Below, piece by piece: positions 12,441 to 25,006 of a stretch of 64,000 nt of DNA. The position numbers and the translations under genes are program-made. Source of the DNA: Eumeta japonica (taxonomy: Eukaryota > Arthropoda > Insecta > Lepidoptera > Psychidae); contig BGZK01002017.1 of assembly GCA_005406025.1 (NCBI GenBank), positions 21,888 to 85,887 on the forward strand, written 5' to 3'. Positions within the stretch are counted from its first letter, which is position 1, and each line of letters starts with the position of its first letter. The notes beneath the pieces are model-generated. The model did no database searches, was not told the origin of the DNA, and was given only the letters and a program-made list of their open reading frames with translations.

Positions 12441-14185
12441 CAAGGGCGGTCCGAGGGGGGGTACGGAGAATATATGTACGAAGAAATATGGGAGTACAGT
12501 AGGCGACCCCCCCCCCCCAATTCACGCCCACTTTTAAATCTTCGAATTGAACATCTTCTTAAAGATCTACTATTTACAGTAATTTTAAAAACATAGGTAA
12601 ATAAACGAGAGAATTAAAATTGACATTCAAACAATAAAAAAATACCTGACACGAGGAAATTTATATAATTGTTAAAAACATTTCACATAAAAAAAATTCT
12701 GTAAAGTGGTTGACCCTGCACGCCATCTCTAAAATTCCCGCTATCGTATTTAATTATGTATTTTCTAGCTCCTCGAATTCAAATTATACCTAGCAGTAAA
12801 TTATTGAATTTGAGCTTAATAAATTCATTTTTGTGGTTTTTCAAGCTCTTCGAGTAAAAACATATGGTTTTAATAGGTTTTCATCTCTTCGAGTTCGAAC
12901 GTCTATGTTTATTTAAAAAGACGCTATTGTTTAAAAATTTACTACTATTTCAACTACAATATCTATCGAGCATGTTCTTCCATTTTGATCTGCTATGCGG
13001 CATTCGAAAAAATTTTTTAAGCAAAGATAGTTGATCAATAATAAACAAAAATCCAACAAATTTTAGAAGTTCTTTTGAAAAAATACTTTTTAGGAATTTT
13101 TTATTTACGATATCTCTCAAACAAACAAACCGATTTTGATTAGCTTGCAGCAATCAACGTTACTTTTTAAGCGAAACAGCTAATAAGATTTCGAAATTAA
13201 TTGGTAGAATAATTTAAGAAATGTTGTAAAAAGACTCTAATTGAAAATTTTTCTCCAACAATCAACAAAAATCAGTCTAAAAGTTGTTTAAAAAAATATA
13301 CATGTGGAAAATTATTTTTTTGAGATTTCTTAAAAGATATCTGGCGTATTAAGTTAAATATTTCAGAAAGTCCAAGTTGAGTGAATTCCTTTTAAATGTT
13401 GCAAACATTGTTTTGATCGATTAATCCGTTAACAAGTTATGGAAGGTTTACACACGCAGACGTACAGAAATCACTCGGGCCATGGTCAAAGTACATTCAT
13501 AGAATTCTATTCATAGAAATAACTCCCTGAAACGTCAAGACTTAACGAAAACTAAATTTTCATAAATCACACTGAAAACAGTAACTTCCCAATTATTTAA
13601 AGTTATTTAATTTTCTATGCAGGAAGTAAAAAAAAAAATGGAATATAAAAATGTCACCTACACTTTGTGGAAAATAAGTTCTCCATTTTGTTTTTAATTA
13701 ATGTTAATGAAGACACTTCATTTGATTTGTTAGGTATATTTATTTAATCTCTGATTTATGTCTGTCAATTTCAAACATATCTTATTTCATTAATTTACCC
13801 ATAAACTAATGTATGCATAAATTCGGTATGAAGAAATTAATGGAAAATAGTGGATACGTATAAAAGTTACTCATAAATGATAACTTCTGCGGAATTACTT
13901 TTTGACGTTTGTCTTACGTCAATCAAACGCTCAAGGTCGGGGCAAAAAAAAAAGCATGTTACCAATGTTTATAGTAAAATTAGAAGTTAAGCGTATAGTC
14001 CACTTAATAAAGCAATAACCTTGCCATTTTGAGCTGAAAGGATAGGACCAACGAGAAAATTTATGTATTAGATATTTAATATTCCAAAAGTCAGAAATAA
14101 TTCCTGAATGGTCCACAATATGGAAAAATATTTAAAATAAAAGTTATAGATTATTAAGTCTACGACAAAAAAAGTCTCTTAACAT
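12441..14185. other. AT-rich noncoding stretch
   Basis: No gene recognised. A CTCTTCGAG-like motif recurs around 12765, 12845 and 12890, suggesting an old unclassified repeat. Poly-C tract at about 12507-12518. Confidence 0.35.
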
Positions 14186-14232
14186 TTTCGCACTTTAATG
14201 CGTTTTTTCCAAAAACGCATTAAAGTGCGAAA
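14186..14232. repeat. Perfect 22-bp inverted repeat, 3-base loop
   Basis: TTTCGCACTTTAATGCG plus five T on the left, its exact complement on the right, loop TCC. No gene lies next to it. It could be a MITE core or a recombination product. Confidence 0.9.
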
Positions 14233-14758
14233 TTATTTAAAAATGTATTTAGTCATTTATATATTTTTTTAAATAAATAATGATGCTTAGAGCTTAATCA
14301 TAATGTAATTAACAATTTTAAGATATTTCACAAGTTGTAATTTCTATTTTGTAACAATTAAAAACACTTTAAAATTATTTAAAATTTCCCTATTAAGATG
14401 AAAATTAAATCTTTTTTCATCTCATTGAATTCTGCATCAAAAACTCGTTTAGATTATACAAATAGTTTATTAAATTGCCTTGAATGAAAAGAAATGACTA
14501 TTAAAACACTTATTTTGTAAAACACTCGCATACTTCTCTATGGCATAATGGCTATCCTAGGTACGGCAGATCTCACACCATAGTATATTATTATTCTGTG
14601 ATCCGAATGTTTGAAAACATTCTGACAGATATTACATAGTAGACTTACCGCCGCCTCTTATATAAACTTTATTCTTTGACACCCCTCTGCCCTATACCAT
14701 AGAGAATCCTACACCCTGCCCTTCACTAGCGGTGCCGTCATATAGCGGCCGTAATATT

Positions 14759-15240
14759 ATGGACGCAAAAAGACGACATGTGGAAAGTTCCACGGCTGTA
14801 TTAACACACCGTCAGTCATTTTTTTTTAAACAAACATCAAACGAAAAGTATCTAGGAGAGAAAATGGACGACCTTGATTTAGCTTCAGTAATTTACTTGG
14901 AGGATAAGCTATCATCAGAAGAGAAAAATAGTCGTATGGCGGAAGACAATCTATTCAAATCTCGTGGTACAGGAGGTGCAGTTGAGATTTTAGTACGTCA
15001 CCGTTTACTGAGCAATGAAGAGAAATTCAGAGAATACTTTCGCCTTACACCACAGTTATTATTGATTACGTGCTTAACCACATAAGATATGATTTGAGTC
15101 ACAAACCATACAACAGACACACAAAACCAATAAGCCCAGAGCAAAAAGTGTGTATACTTCCTAGATATGTCAATAAAAAAACATTTTATTCGATCCTGTA
15201 TTTATTTAATATTATCAGTTTTGCGAAAGTAAACTAAATA
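14759..15240 (+). pseudogene. Harbinger-type transposase, N-terminal fragment
   Basis: The frame from 14759 contains EEKFREYFRLTPQ, the N-terminal block that precedes the DDE nuclease in PIF/Harbinger transposases (e-kF--yFRm). A one-base frameshift near 15055 moves the reading to a frame with HKPYNRH and ISPEQKVCIL, matching the next conserved block (I-peekL-i-LR-latG). The nuclease core that should follow, with its DDE residues, is absent before the minus-strand ORF begins. Dead and truncated. Confidence 0.6.
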
Positions 15241-15340
15241 TATTTGTCCTTGTTCATCTACTGTAATTAAATGAGTGCCTGGCTGTTCATTTACTGTAAT
15301 CAGTGAAGTGTCTTACGGAGGAGCTACAATTAGTGAAGCA

Positions 15341-15815
15341 CTAGTACGTACTACTCGTAGTAGTTGTGGTCGACATTGGCGAAGGAACAAGGTTTGTATA
15401 ATAATCACTATTGCCAGTACTAGGTCTTGAAGATAAGGCACTGTCTTGAGGTGAATTGTTTGAAATTTGGCGTAATTCAGCATTACCAACTAATAATCTT
15501 ATTTGCAACCATAATTGTACGTGCTCATAAGGTGGCAGATTCTTTACTATTTTTGCCATTGAACCAAAAAAGAGATCATTTTTTTTCTAATCCACTTTGA
15601 GTAGAATTAGTTGTTTGCTAAATGTTGGTTTAAATTCTGATTCGCAATTTGCTTATATAGGTTTAGAGGTTCTTGACTGGGTGCATTATATTTCCGTTTC
15701 TTATCGCTCTTAGCTTTATCATCTTTTTTATGATTATTATTATCACATATGAAATCTTCTGTTTCCTGAGTGTTTGATTGTGTTTCTATTATCTCCTGGG
15801 TTTTCCTCTGTCACC
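15341..15815 (-). pseudogene. BESS/MADF-type second ORF of the Harbinger element
   Basis: The minus frame reads FFGSMAKIVKNLPP and a following LQIRLLVGNAEL. This matches the BESS motif (d--ff-sva--Lr-Lpp----k--I--ll) found at the C-terminus of MADF-BESS proteins that PIF/Harbinger elements encode as their DNA-binding partner. Upstream the chain continues, rich in Asp and Lys, but a frameshift occurs in a poly-A run near 15590. The MADF half is not evident. The convergent arrangement with the transposase is normal for this superfamily. Confidence 0.5.
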
Positions 15816-15904
15816 TTCACCTCTACCAATTAAACGTTCACGAAACCATCTGACAGCGACTAGACGGCCGTCATGCAAATGGCGGCACCGCTTTTTTGGA
15901 GTTA

Positions 15905-15969
15905 CGGTGTCAGTAACCGCTCTTTAGAGCGGTTACTGACACCGATGGCGGTTTCCTTTAGGAAACCGC
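15905..15969. repeat. Two adjacent hairpin palindromes
   Basis: First: 19-bp arms at 15905-15923 and 15926-15944 with a TT centre (CGGTGTCAGTAACCGCTCT). Second: 10-bp arms at 15948-15957 and 15960-15969, also with a TT centre. A third, with 12-bp arms (TTTCGGTATTTC and complement), follows at about 16022-16074. All three lie between the first right-end-like TIR and the hAT fragment. Confidence 0.8.
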
Positions 15970-16134
15970 GCCATTTTATTCACATAGACAACGTTCTAAT
16001 GACGTCTCGAACTTACCGATTTTTCGGTATTTCTACCGAAATGGACTCTGTGCTACCGAAATACCGAAATGCAATGATTTTTCCACGATTTCAGAAAATA
16101 CATGGAAATTCTCCTGATTTTCCTACCGATTTCA

Positions 16135-16370
16135 CTCCTCCATTCATCTGCTAATGTTGAGCGCATATTTTCCCAAATTAATGTTATGAAAACAAAACAG
16201 AGAAATAGGCTGTCTACTGAGTCAATTACTAGTCTATTGCATTAAAAACGACTTTCATGGATGCTAATTGTTATGACTTAGAATTTAATTTAAAAATGAC
16301 TGCAGCTATGGTCAAAGAATATTGGTACCATCCGAAACATTATAAAAAATAATTGTATCAAAGTGTATTA
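16135..16370 (+). pseudogene. hAT transposase C-terminal dimerisation fragment
   Basis: The frame 16135-16245 reads HSSANVERIFSQINVMKTK then QRNRLSTESI. This is the conserved C-terminal hAT dimerisation block (P-sSa--ERiFS-i---k---RN-l). It ends in a TAA at 16243-16245. No catalytic core lies upstream, so only the 3' end of the element remains. Repeated ACCGAAAT/ACCGATTT motifs at 16009-16075 and 16725-16780 may be remnants of its ends. Confidence 0.7.
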
Positions 16371-16849
16371 GATTTCCGTTTTTGGCGTGCAACTAGTTTA
16401 ACTTCCAAAATCTCTAAATTTCCGGTTTTTGTCTTTCTTTAAATTGACGTTGGCAAATTAATAATTGCCATAATAAGATACATTAATATAATAAGTGTGT
16501 CAGATGTAGGTTAGCAGGTACGCTGATTTTTACGTTATTATGTTTATATGTTGTAAGTTAATTTTTATGTTATCATATTTTTGTGTTGTAAGTTGATTTT
16601 TATATTATATTTTTTTGTTTGAAAGTGTGTTTTTCATGTTATTATAGCATGATATAATATTAAGTGGATTTTGTGTTAAATAAACGAATTTGATTGAATA
16701 TTGTATTTTTTTTTTTTGTCATATACCGATTTTAGGTACAAATGTACCGATTTTAGTGGGCAGCTCTACCGATTTCGCCATTGACGTTCGAGACCACCGC
16801 GACCATAGACGAATATATAATTACGGCCGCCAAATGTCGGCACCGCTAT

Positions 16850-19800
16850 CCTATAAAGGGAACCAAAGTTTAAAGTACGTTTCAAGCGCCGCATATTTCA
16901 AGTTTAAGTCTTTTGTTTAAGTAAAATTATTACTGTTCCAATAACATATTAGAGTAAGAATCTAGTAGGTTTGTTATTGCACTACGTTTTTACTCTTAAG
17001 CATGTTTTTTTTTTCCATTTAAAATATTTTTCAACTATTCAATAATTTACAGGAATATCAACTTCGATATGAGGAAAACGAGAAAATGCTACGAGCGATC
17101 AGACAGCAAAAGATTTGCACAATAATCTGAATTTTTTGTGATATTGCTGATACAAACTAACAGTACAAGTGAATATGTTAACAAACACGTTATAAAGTTA
17201 TGATGGCACTAAACAGCGAGCGGGAAATTTCTAATGCTCTGATTTAATGTGATAATGCGACATCCACATAATTTATTAGTACCCACTTCTACATGCGCTT
17301 TTATTTAGATTTGATTTTTTTTACGAATTCAAATTGGAAGCAGTCTTAGGAGGCTTCCAGAAGAACCCAGCTATTTTTCCAAACGAATAGTGATCTTCAA
17401 ATTTGGTAACCGTTCGTGATATTCCTAAAAAATGGACTCGTCAATTAAAGAAATGTGGGGCTGTATTAGTAATATAAAGGTAAGTAACTTTCTTAATAAT
17501 CAATTTAAAAAATATGTTAAAAACTCAATACAATTGTCAATCTTAAAGGAACATTTTGTAAATTTAGCAACTCGTTAACAAAATAAATATTTTTATTCTG
17601 TAACTATAACAGCAGTGTGCTTCATTCTCATTTGCATTAAACCACTGTTAACATTTAAAAGCTAAAAATGTTAAAATATCTCTAAGATTAACTTAGTTAA
17701 CTGTCAATTGCAATGTTAATACAGCGTATTATGACATATTTAGATTTTAATTTTAAGAGTTGGCAGTTAATTATTGCAAATGAGAGTTTAAAGCAAACCG
17801 CTGTGAGAATTGAGAAATAAATTTTTATTACCTTTACAATAGATATACATTGTACATATATTTAAAATTTTTAATAAATGCTTATACTTTTTTTAATTTT
17901 AGTTGGAATCGGCATTTAAATACAACGACACTTCTAAAATGTGCATGCAGCGTTTCATTAGCTCATAAAGTTTAAAAATGAAGGAAGCTGAACTCGACAA
18001 AAAGTCGGGGCGGCTCTGATGCTGCAAATCATTCAGTATGTATTAACTGCTACACAATTTAGTATATTCTTCTTATGAGATATAAGCACATTGATGTACT
18101 CTTCGTTGATGAACGTCATATGTAACACACACTATGATTGACTCGGATGAAGCATACATATGTATTAATTTATACCTGTTTAATTTATTGACAAAAAATC
18201 CAACAAATACTGAAAATAGGCTTGAAAATAATTTTATCACTACCGTGGTTGGGGTTCCTCGTGACTTTACAATGTGCTGATTACTGAGTGCCCCATTGGG
18301 CACTAGCCATGCAAATTATCATATACAAATGTAAGTCGGATAGTATTGCTATGGTAAGCATAAGATACTTCTTAGATTAATTTGGTTTGTATCTCTCTTT
18401 CATAATTTGAGCACAGAATGCCATTTTAAAGTTAGATAGGGTTTTTGTGACATTGAAGTATAACTTGATAAATAGCTTGCGATAGTTAAATCTCAGGGTG
18501 CCAATACTAGTTTCACTCTTGACCATCGCTGATTTTATTGTTGTATGAAGTAAAAATATTATATATGTATAAAAAAAAATATTGAAATTATAATTTGACC
18601 AATGAAATATTTTAAATATACGAATATACAGAAGTAAAATTAGAATAACAAAATACTTTGTTAACAATTGAAAATCTTAAACAATATTGTAGCACAAAAT
18701 GCTAATCATAATTAAGTAGAAGTTCCTAGTGAAGTCGGGGTTTTTCCTGACTTTCAAATCACTTATCAAAACCTTGTTGCAAAGATGGATCCTTTCACAA
18801 AAGTATTATTGTGATTGTCAGAGATTAAAATTAATGGCTTATAGAATTATGGATGAACGGAATGATGGAAATTATAGATATAGATGATAGTCTAATTGAA
18901 TAAACTTAACAAAAAATTTATAAATTAGATTACAAAAGTGTGTATTTCATTTTTACTTATAGGGCATAAAGAAATACATTTATGTGTGGATTTTTATTAG
19001 GAATGTACTAAAATATTTTTTATTAACTATCCCATTATTCAGATAACATCCTCAATTAAATGTAAATGTTACAAGATTAAAAAGCTTTATATATGCATTT
19101 TACCACTATTTTTATAAACTATTAGTTAATTATGCATATGTTTATGGTTTTGTTGGATTGTAGATATTTTTGTCATATCGCAAACAATTTTGTTTGGAAT
19201 AAATTGAGAATTGATGAATTTTTTTTTTATATGAAAATAAGAGAATGTCGGCTCATTAGTCCAATTAATTTTGTGTCAATTATTGTAATTTTGTTATGAT
19301 TGAAGTTTTATATCATGAACTAGACACATAGGTGCAGGCGCTTGTCGCAGATCGGCAGGCCTTTTAGAATGCATAATAAACAGCTAAATATTTGCATATG
19401 TATTTTTTATCTGTTGTGTGCATTCTAAAAACAACCATTTGCAATATACACTGATTATTTCTCTTTGATGCATTACTGCAACCCGGTACTCATTTACAAA
19501 TTGCTGACAAGAGATAGCTAGACGAATAGCAATCGAGTTCTCCTAAAGAGAAATCTGAACCATTTTATGTTACCGTGATACAGTTATATAATTTTACTTA
19601 TCCTATGTTGCCATATTGTACTATATACCATATTTGACTCGATAAAAGTCAAAATATTTGGCACATCCAGCACATAACCTTGATTGGACACTGGGGGATC
19701 ATGAACTAATTTTTTCAATATTATTCAAAGTCTTTGGACCGTAATTTCTAAATGTTGTGGAATTTGAATCCATTTATTGTTTTTTTTTTCCAAAAAAGAG

Positions 19801-20699
19801 TTATCACCAAGACAAAAAGAAACCTGCAAGGTGTTTGTAAGCTGCAGGTTGTATTTTGTGTATTTTTTAATTTGAGATATAGAAGTATGTTTGATATGGA
19901 AATATTTTCAATTTAATTTTATATACTTTACTGAAACAACACTGATACGAATGACAGTATTAAACTGCCCCTTAATAAACTGATAAACCTTTGCCCTATT
20001 CTGTCTGTGGTGACCTTTTTCGCTCATCGTCTTTACCTTGAGCCCTTTCCTCTACAACACAATTGTAGACAGTATTGATGTGTTTCCTCTGTCTTATTAT
20101 GAATGCAAGCAGAGTCATCTTATTTTTGAAGCAATTAACTTATGAGGATACTGAATGTCTATTATTGATAAATATAGATATTATTATCACTATGAAATGT
20201 TTGCAATTAAATCAGTAGTTGTTTATTTATAAAACATGCACAAATACATACATCTTCTCATACTTATATACATACACATTCAAATCACATGTATACATGC
20301 ACTCTTTGTTAGTTGTGTCTGGGAGCCTAGAGACCTGTAATGCAGGTATTAACGCTTACGATATGCTCTAGACTTTCACAATATTGTACTTTTTGCAGAG
20401 TAAATATTATTATCATTAATTCGAGGACAATTATTCCCATAAATAATTTTTTGTATTATAAACAAACAGATAGATGGTAAGGTGAAGTAATAGGGCTTTA
20501 AGGAATCCTAAACGAACTTCGAGTAAACTCCATATGAATAATCCAAAATATGAATTCTGCGAAAATCACAGATTACTTTTTCTATAATATATGTTTTTAT
20601 TTGACATTCATCCGACACCTTGGCTCATGCAATGGGGAATAGTAATCACTTAATATAAGTCGATTTGTGATACTAATGAATATTTTTCTTTCCTTTTAG
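16850..20699. other. Noncoding; possible THAP gene intron
   Basis: If the two THAP exons belong together this is intron. It holds candidate splice signals (donor GTAAGT at 17480; acceptor TTTTAG at 17902) around short frames that I cannot assign. A 69-base imperfect hairpin lies at 19362-19430. Confidence 0.35.
19362..19430. repeat. 69-base imperfect hairpin
   Basis: Arms TTTTAGAATGCA and TGCATTCTAAAA pair perfectly, with further partial pairing (ACAG/CTGT) below the loop. The size and shape resemble a pre-miRNA, but a MITE remnant is equally possible. No known miRNA seed was recognised. Confidence 0.4.
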
Positions 20700-20801
20700 C
20701 TGCGTCCAAAAACTTACTGTAAACAACACTTCAAAGATGTCAATTTTCCTGCAAGCTGCTTACATACATCACTGCATTTGCCTGCACACAAAAGGTTATA
20801 A
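20700..20801 (+). CDS. THAP-type exon with C-x2-H-F motif
   Basis: A pyrimidine-rich acceptor (TTTCTTTCCTTTTAG) is followed by a phase-0 frame containing RPKTYCKQHFKDVNFP. C-x2-H followed by Phe and a following acidic/Phe position is the signature second half of the THAP zinc site. The frame stops at 20799-20801 after 33 codons, so this could be a terminal exon of a short THAP protein, or the frame may be truncated. The closing AVPTIF-type box of many THAP domains is not seen. Confidence 0.45.
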   Translation: MRPKTYCKQHFKDVNFPASCLHTSLHLPAHKRL

Positions 20802-21041
20802 TTCATAATTAAAATGAGAGTTGGTTCCGAGCTGTGGATGTTCTTGTATGTACGTACAATGCCTAAGTACTTTTTTGGGAAGTCATTTAAAAAAAAATAT
20901 GTTAATAATATGGAGTTTTTAAATTACTATACCAGATGTAAAAAATATTACATACTTAATAAGCCTATAATTGTCGATAATATAGTAAAATTCGAAGCTA
21001 GGAAACATTTAAATGTAAACTTTGCATTAGGCTTAGGCTAA

Positions 21042-22154
21042 GTTTGATCTTTTTGCACATAATTGATTATTTTAAGATCATTGTGAATTAAAAAAAAATA
21101 TCATATGTAAGTAATTTCACACTGATCAGTTTCAAAGGTTTTTCACAATAGTTCATAAATGTGCTCATAAATTTAAGTCCGAAACCAGACAAGCATGCTT
21201 TATGGTAAGGGGACGATGGCAGATTTTACCTCATACGAGAGACGATAAAACAAAAATATATATGTATACACAATTTATATAGTTGCATCGATTCATACAT
21301 CATTAAATCATAATTATCACTATAATCTATTTAAAAACAAATCTGATCAAGCTTTATTTACTTCCCATATTGAAATTTTCATATTTGCTTTGTTGAAAAT
21401 TTATTTTTGGCTTCTCAGTTGTGATAGTCCTACATGAGATTGAAACCAAACTTACGTTATGAATATGAAAGTATTGTTCTTGTTATTTGTTTGCATAAAA
21501 ACAATTAAAACGATTTATATGTGGTATTTACCACTATGTTTCCTATAGTTTCCAATGAATAATAAGATGATAAACGTTTTTGCGGTTTAAATTCACAAGC
21601 TCAAAGCCACAGCGCTAGTCAATTAGCGATGTTGACGAATACACATAAACAACTTCAAAATCTAGGGTTGATTGAAATCATGGTCAAAAACCAATTCGTT
21701 TTATAAATCCTATTCGCTCTTCAAAGTGTTTGTTATTTTTATTTGTAAATAAGAAGCACTTTTTATCATGTCTCTTATAAAATCTTAAAACTGACCACAG
21801 AGAACTTTTATGTGTACCGAAACGGAGTACCAACTTTATCTTATTACATCACAATACTTTATGTGGCACTATCTATTACCATTAGTAAGAATTTTTATAA
21901 GAATTCTTCTAAGTTCCTATTTATTTACAATAGTTATATAATTCAACTCTTTCAAAATTGGTGCAAATTTTTTGAGAGTAGAATGAATTTTGATATATCA
22001 ATACATTGAAAATTGCATTCAGGGAACAATATTATCCAAATTTTTTAAAAGAAATATACAAATTGAAAATCCAAATTCGTAGAAATAAAATAAAAAGATG
22101 AAAATCAGATGATGCAAAAATTTATCAAATCAAACATGATATCTGCAGTTGTAG

Positions 22155-22196
<42 letters not shown>

Positions 22197-23730
22197 ATAT
22201 ATAGCAGGAGTCAGAGCTAGGAAATATGAATTTAATGCTCCCAACCGTAAATATTTGTCATATTTGATCAGATGGTTTTTTTACATTTTTGAAGTTCACT
22301 TCCATGTAAATGGGTTTTTTAATATTATGATTTATTTTTTTATATTACATTTTAGTTATTTTTAAGTAATTTGCTAGGATTTCTTTCTCAACATTAGCGG
22401 TATCAAGGACGTGTCTCATAATATTCGTGATAATTTTTTTTGTCAGTATATTATCTATCGGGACAAATTTTTTTCTATTATCTTTTGCAATTTTGTGCTT
22501 GTCCCCTTCTGTAATAACTTATAACATTTAAATTATTTATATTGAATTATAATTTATTTTTTTCATACAAATAAGTATCGACAAATACAAATAGGTTTCA
22601 TACAAATGTAAACATTGCCCAGTGCATTCTAAATTTAATATCCATCAAATTCCATAACTGAATGTTTTTACCTCTTATCAGTTTTTTTTTTATGTTTTTC
22701 TGTTCAGCCTTTTTCTATATTAAAGTATAATGGTTCAATTAATAGTGTTATGCAATTTGTCATTTCAAATTCCATTAAAGCATATCAATTGTACATCTTT
22801 TGGTAATAACATTTAAGAACTCTAAATTTTGATGCCCTGTTCAATGGGTTTGAAAAAAAAATTAAAAATACACATTACGGCGCCTAAAATCGGCCATATT
22901 GAATTGCTTTTGGGTTTCCTATCCTAGGACTTGGGTTGTCAAGACAAATCTAATGATACCTTATTTATAGAAAGCCATCCCAGCCATTTGGATGATATGA
23001 GGTAACAAAGAATATTATTACAAACTACATGCATAGGTATGGGCTAATAACATAACCCTTCTTGGCAGTCAGTTAAAAAATATACAAATAGTTACATTTT
23101 GAGAACTTTAATATTTTGACTTTGTATGACTATTCGCAGGTTGCATCCAAAAGTTCAATATTCATAAATGTAATCTGTAAGATTTGATAGATTGGCTAAT
23201 ACATTTACGAAATACATTTTTACTTTTGGTGTAAACCACAGTATATTTGCCCAAATTTTATAGCTCATATTTTTGTATAATGACTCCATTCAATATTTTG
23301 TTTAGAGTTTTTACAACATGTAAAAAATTAAAAATCATGCAGATGCATTAATAAGATATTTATTAATCATCCTTTTTTTTATTTTACGTTTTACATATTG
23401 CACATAAACATTACTTATTGCAATAGCTTTCATGTATATTTTAAATATTTTTTTAATGAGCTATTATGAGTCATATGTTGCACCCGATTCTTACCTACGA
23501 AATAATTCATATTCGACGATGCAATTGCACTAAAAACTTGGAAAACAAACTTGGCTTTTGTTTCGCCAATTTTATTTTGCTTTACATAGTCTTCTGTCAA
23601 TTCTTAGTCTAAACGTTATTTGTTTATAACCTGCTTCATACTATATAATAATTCAATTCATTTCCATGTTGTCATTTTCATTGTACTACAATTTCAAAGA
23701 TGCTTTTTTAAATCAAATTCTTAGTGGTGA
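21042..23730. other. AT-rich noncoding stretch
   Basis: No gene recognised. Very AT-rich with homopolymer runs, and a (TA)n tract at 22158-22190. Confidence 0.4.
22158..22190. repeat. (TA)n microsatellite
   Basis: Uninterrupted TA dinucleotide followed by GTGTGTATATATA. Confidence 0.95.
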
Positions 23731-24010
23731 TGGCTCTGTGGTCAAGAATGTTATTTTGGAAACCAGGAGGTGCCACAGCTTCGATTTCGACCATGGACGA
23801 ATTGACTGATGAGTTTTTAACTTAAGTCGAATGTAATCTTTCATTCGGTGTCCCGAGAGCACTTTAAGTCTTCGGTCCCGAATATTGTCGTTGCTTTGAC
23901 GATGACAGACTTTAGCAGCTCCCTAACCTTTATGGGTCTGCATTGAAGGTTTAGGGACTAAGTCATCGATGTAAATTTAAAAGATTGTAGGGAGGCACGG
24001 CTCAGTGTGA
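23731..24010 (+). repeat. tRNA-derived SINE
   Basis: A-box-like TGGCTCTGTGG at 23731-23741 and B-box-like GCTTCGATTTC at 23778-23788. They are followed by a body containing TCGGTCCCGAATATTGTCG, a phrase I associate with lepidopteran SINEs. The element ends near 24010. No target duplication was defined. Confidence 0.45.
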
Positions 24011-24390
24011 TTAAAATCTCACGAACAAAACTATTTCATACTCTTTGAGTAGCTGCGAAGGGTCAAACAAAGGAATTAGTTATGTGAAAAAAAAATTGTT
24101 TTTGTGAAAAAACATTTTTCCCCATTGTTTAGCCTTCCTTATTAACTCATGTTAATGATTTATCCTAGTAAATATTTTATTGCGCTTTGAAAATTAATGT
24201 CGTGATCACTGACTTATTTGTATAACGAGCCGTATCCACTCGGTAGTTCCTGTTCATAAAGAGTATGACAGCGGTTTTGTATAACTTTTCATCACACCAT
24301 TCGCCATGAACACGCCGAGCTGCAAAACCTGTTCTATCATCAAAAAAACTTGTTATTCTATCTGCTTTTTTCATCACATGAAATATTTAC

Positions 24391-24484
24391 CTGTGGCCAT
24401 CACATCGAATATGAGAATACGTGGCTTTTTATGTACATTTGTAGTAGAAGCTGTTTTTTTAACTATTTTTGGGTTAACACCCGG
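24391..24484 (-). CDS. Candidate exon of unknown gene
   Basis: Between a TTTGCAG acceptor and a CAG/GTAAAT donor the minus strand is open for 31 codons (start PGVNPKIVKK, end RILIFDVMAT). A second open segment follows at 24177-24320, where one frame gives VFMANGVMKSYTKPLSYSL, faintly like the central region of P-element/THAP9 transposases. Stops interrupt it. I do not recognise the exon itself; it may be a transposon relic. Confidence 0.25.
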
Positions 24485-24903
24485 CTGCAAATTTATTTCA
24501 TTAAAGCAAAAGGGTGAACAGTGGGTAGTGGGTAACTTGCATTTTTGCAGATTCTTACTTCCACATTTATTAAGTCCCTTTTAAATATTTGTTTCGTATT
24601 TGTACATCCGATGTGAAAGATGACAAATGCAGACACAACCTCATTGAGTGAAACGCTGTCGTGTAATGAATTCGCATGACAGCATTTTACTTAACGATGT
24701 GATGAATAAAAAATGGTGATTCTTTTCGAAAAGCAGATCCCCTGTTATTTCGTCTCACACGGACTATACTACGTTTAAGATGTAGACAAGTAACTCACAA
24801 TTTGACAGATTATTTTGTCGGTCCCTCATAGAGAATGCGCTTAACAGGTACGGCAGGAAAATTTAAATCGTTTCGGCACTATAATTTTATTGTTTTCTAT
24901 GGA

Positions 24904-25006
24904 CAGTATTCAGAAGTTCCTATTCTCCACTAACCACCAGTTGAAATAATGGATGTAACACATTCTTAGATTTTTAACTAGCAATTAATTGGAACTTCTG
25001 AGACTG
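24904..25006. mobile_element. Short CAG-ended inverted-repeat element
   Basis: The left end (CAGTATTCAGAAGTTCC) and right end (GGAACTTCTGAGACTG) are imperfect complements about 20 bases long, spanning 103 bases. CAG...CTG ends suit hAT MITEs, but no 8-base duplication was found. Confidence 0.35.

Larger units (their letters stand above)
14727..16848. mobile_element. PIF/Harbinger-like DNA transposon with nested debris
   Basis: Terminal inverted repeats lie at 14729-14755 and 16820-16846 (start GCGGTGCCG, shared GCGGCCGTAAT; 24 of 27 positions match), each flanked by TA. A second right-end-like copy lies at about 15865-15890. Inside are a plus-strand transposase fragment, a minus-strand BESS-like ORF, and a hAT C-terminal fragment with nearby hairpins. 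A two-base TA flank is unusual for Harbinger, which normally duplicates three bases, although I recall the related ISL2EU group using two. The presence of two right ends suggests rearrangement or nested insertion. Confidence 0.6.
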
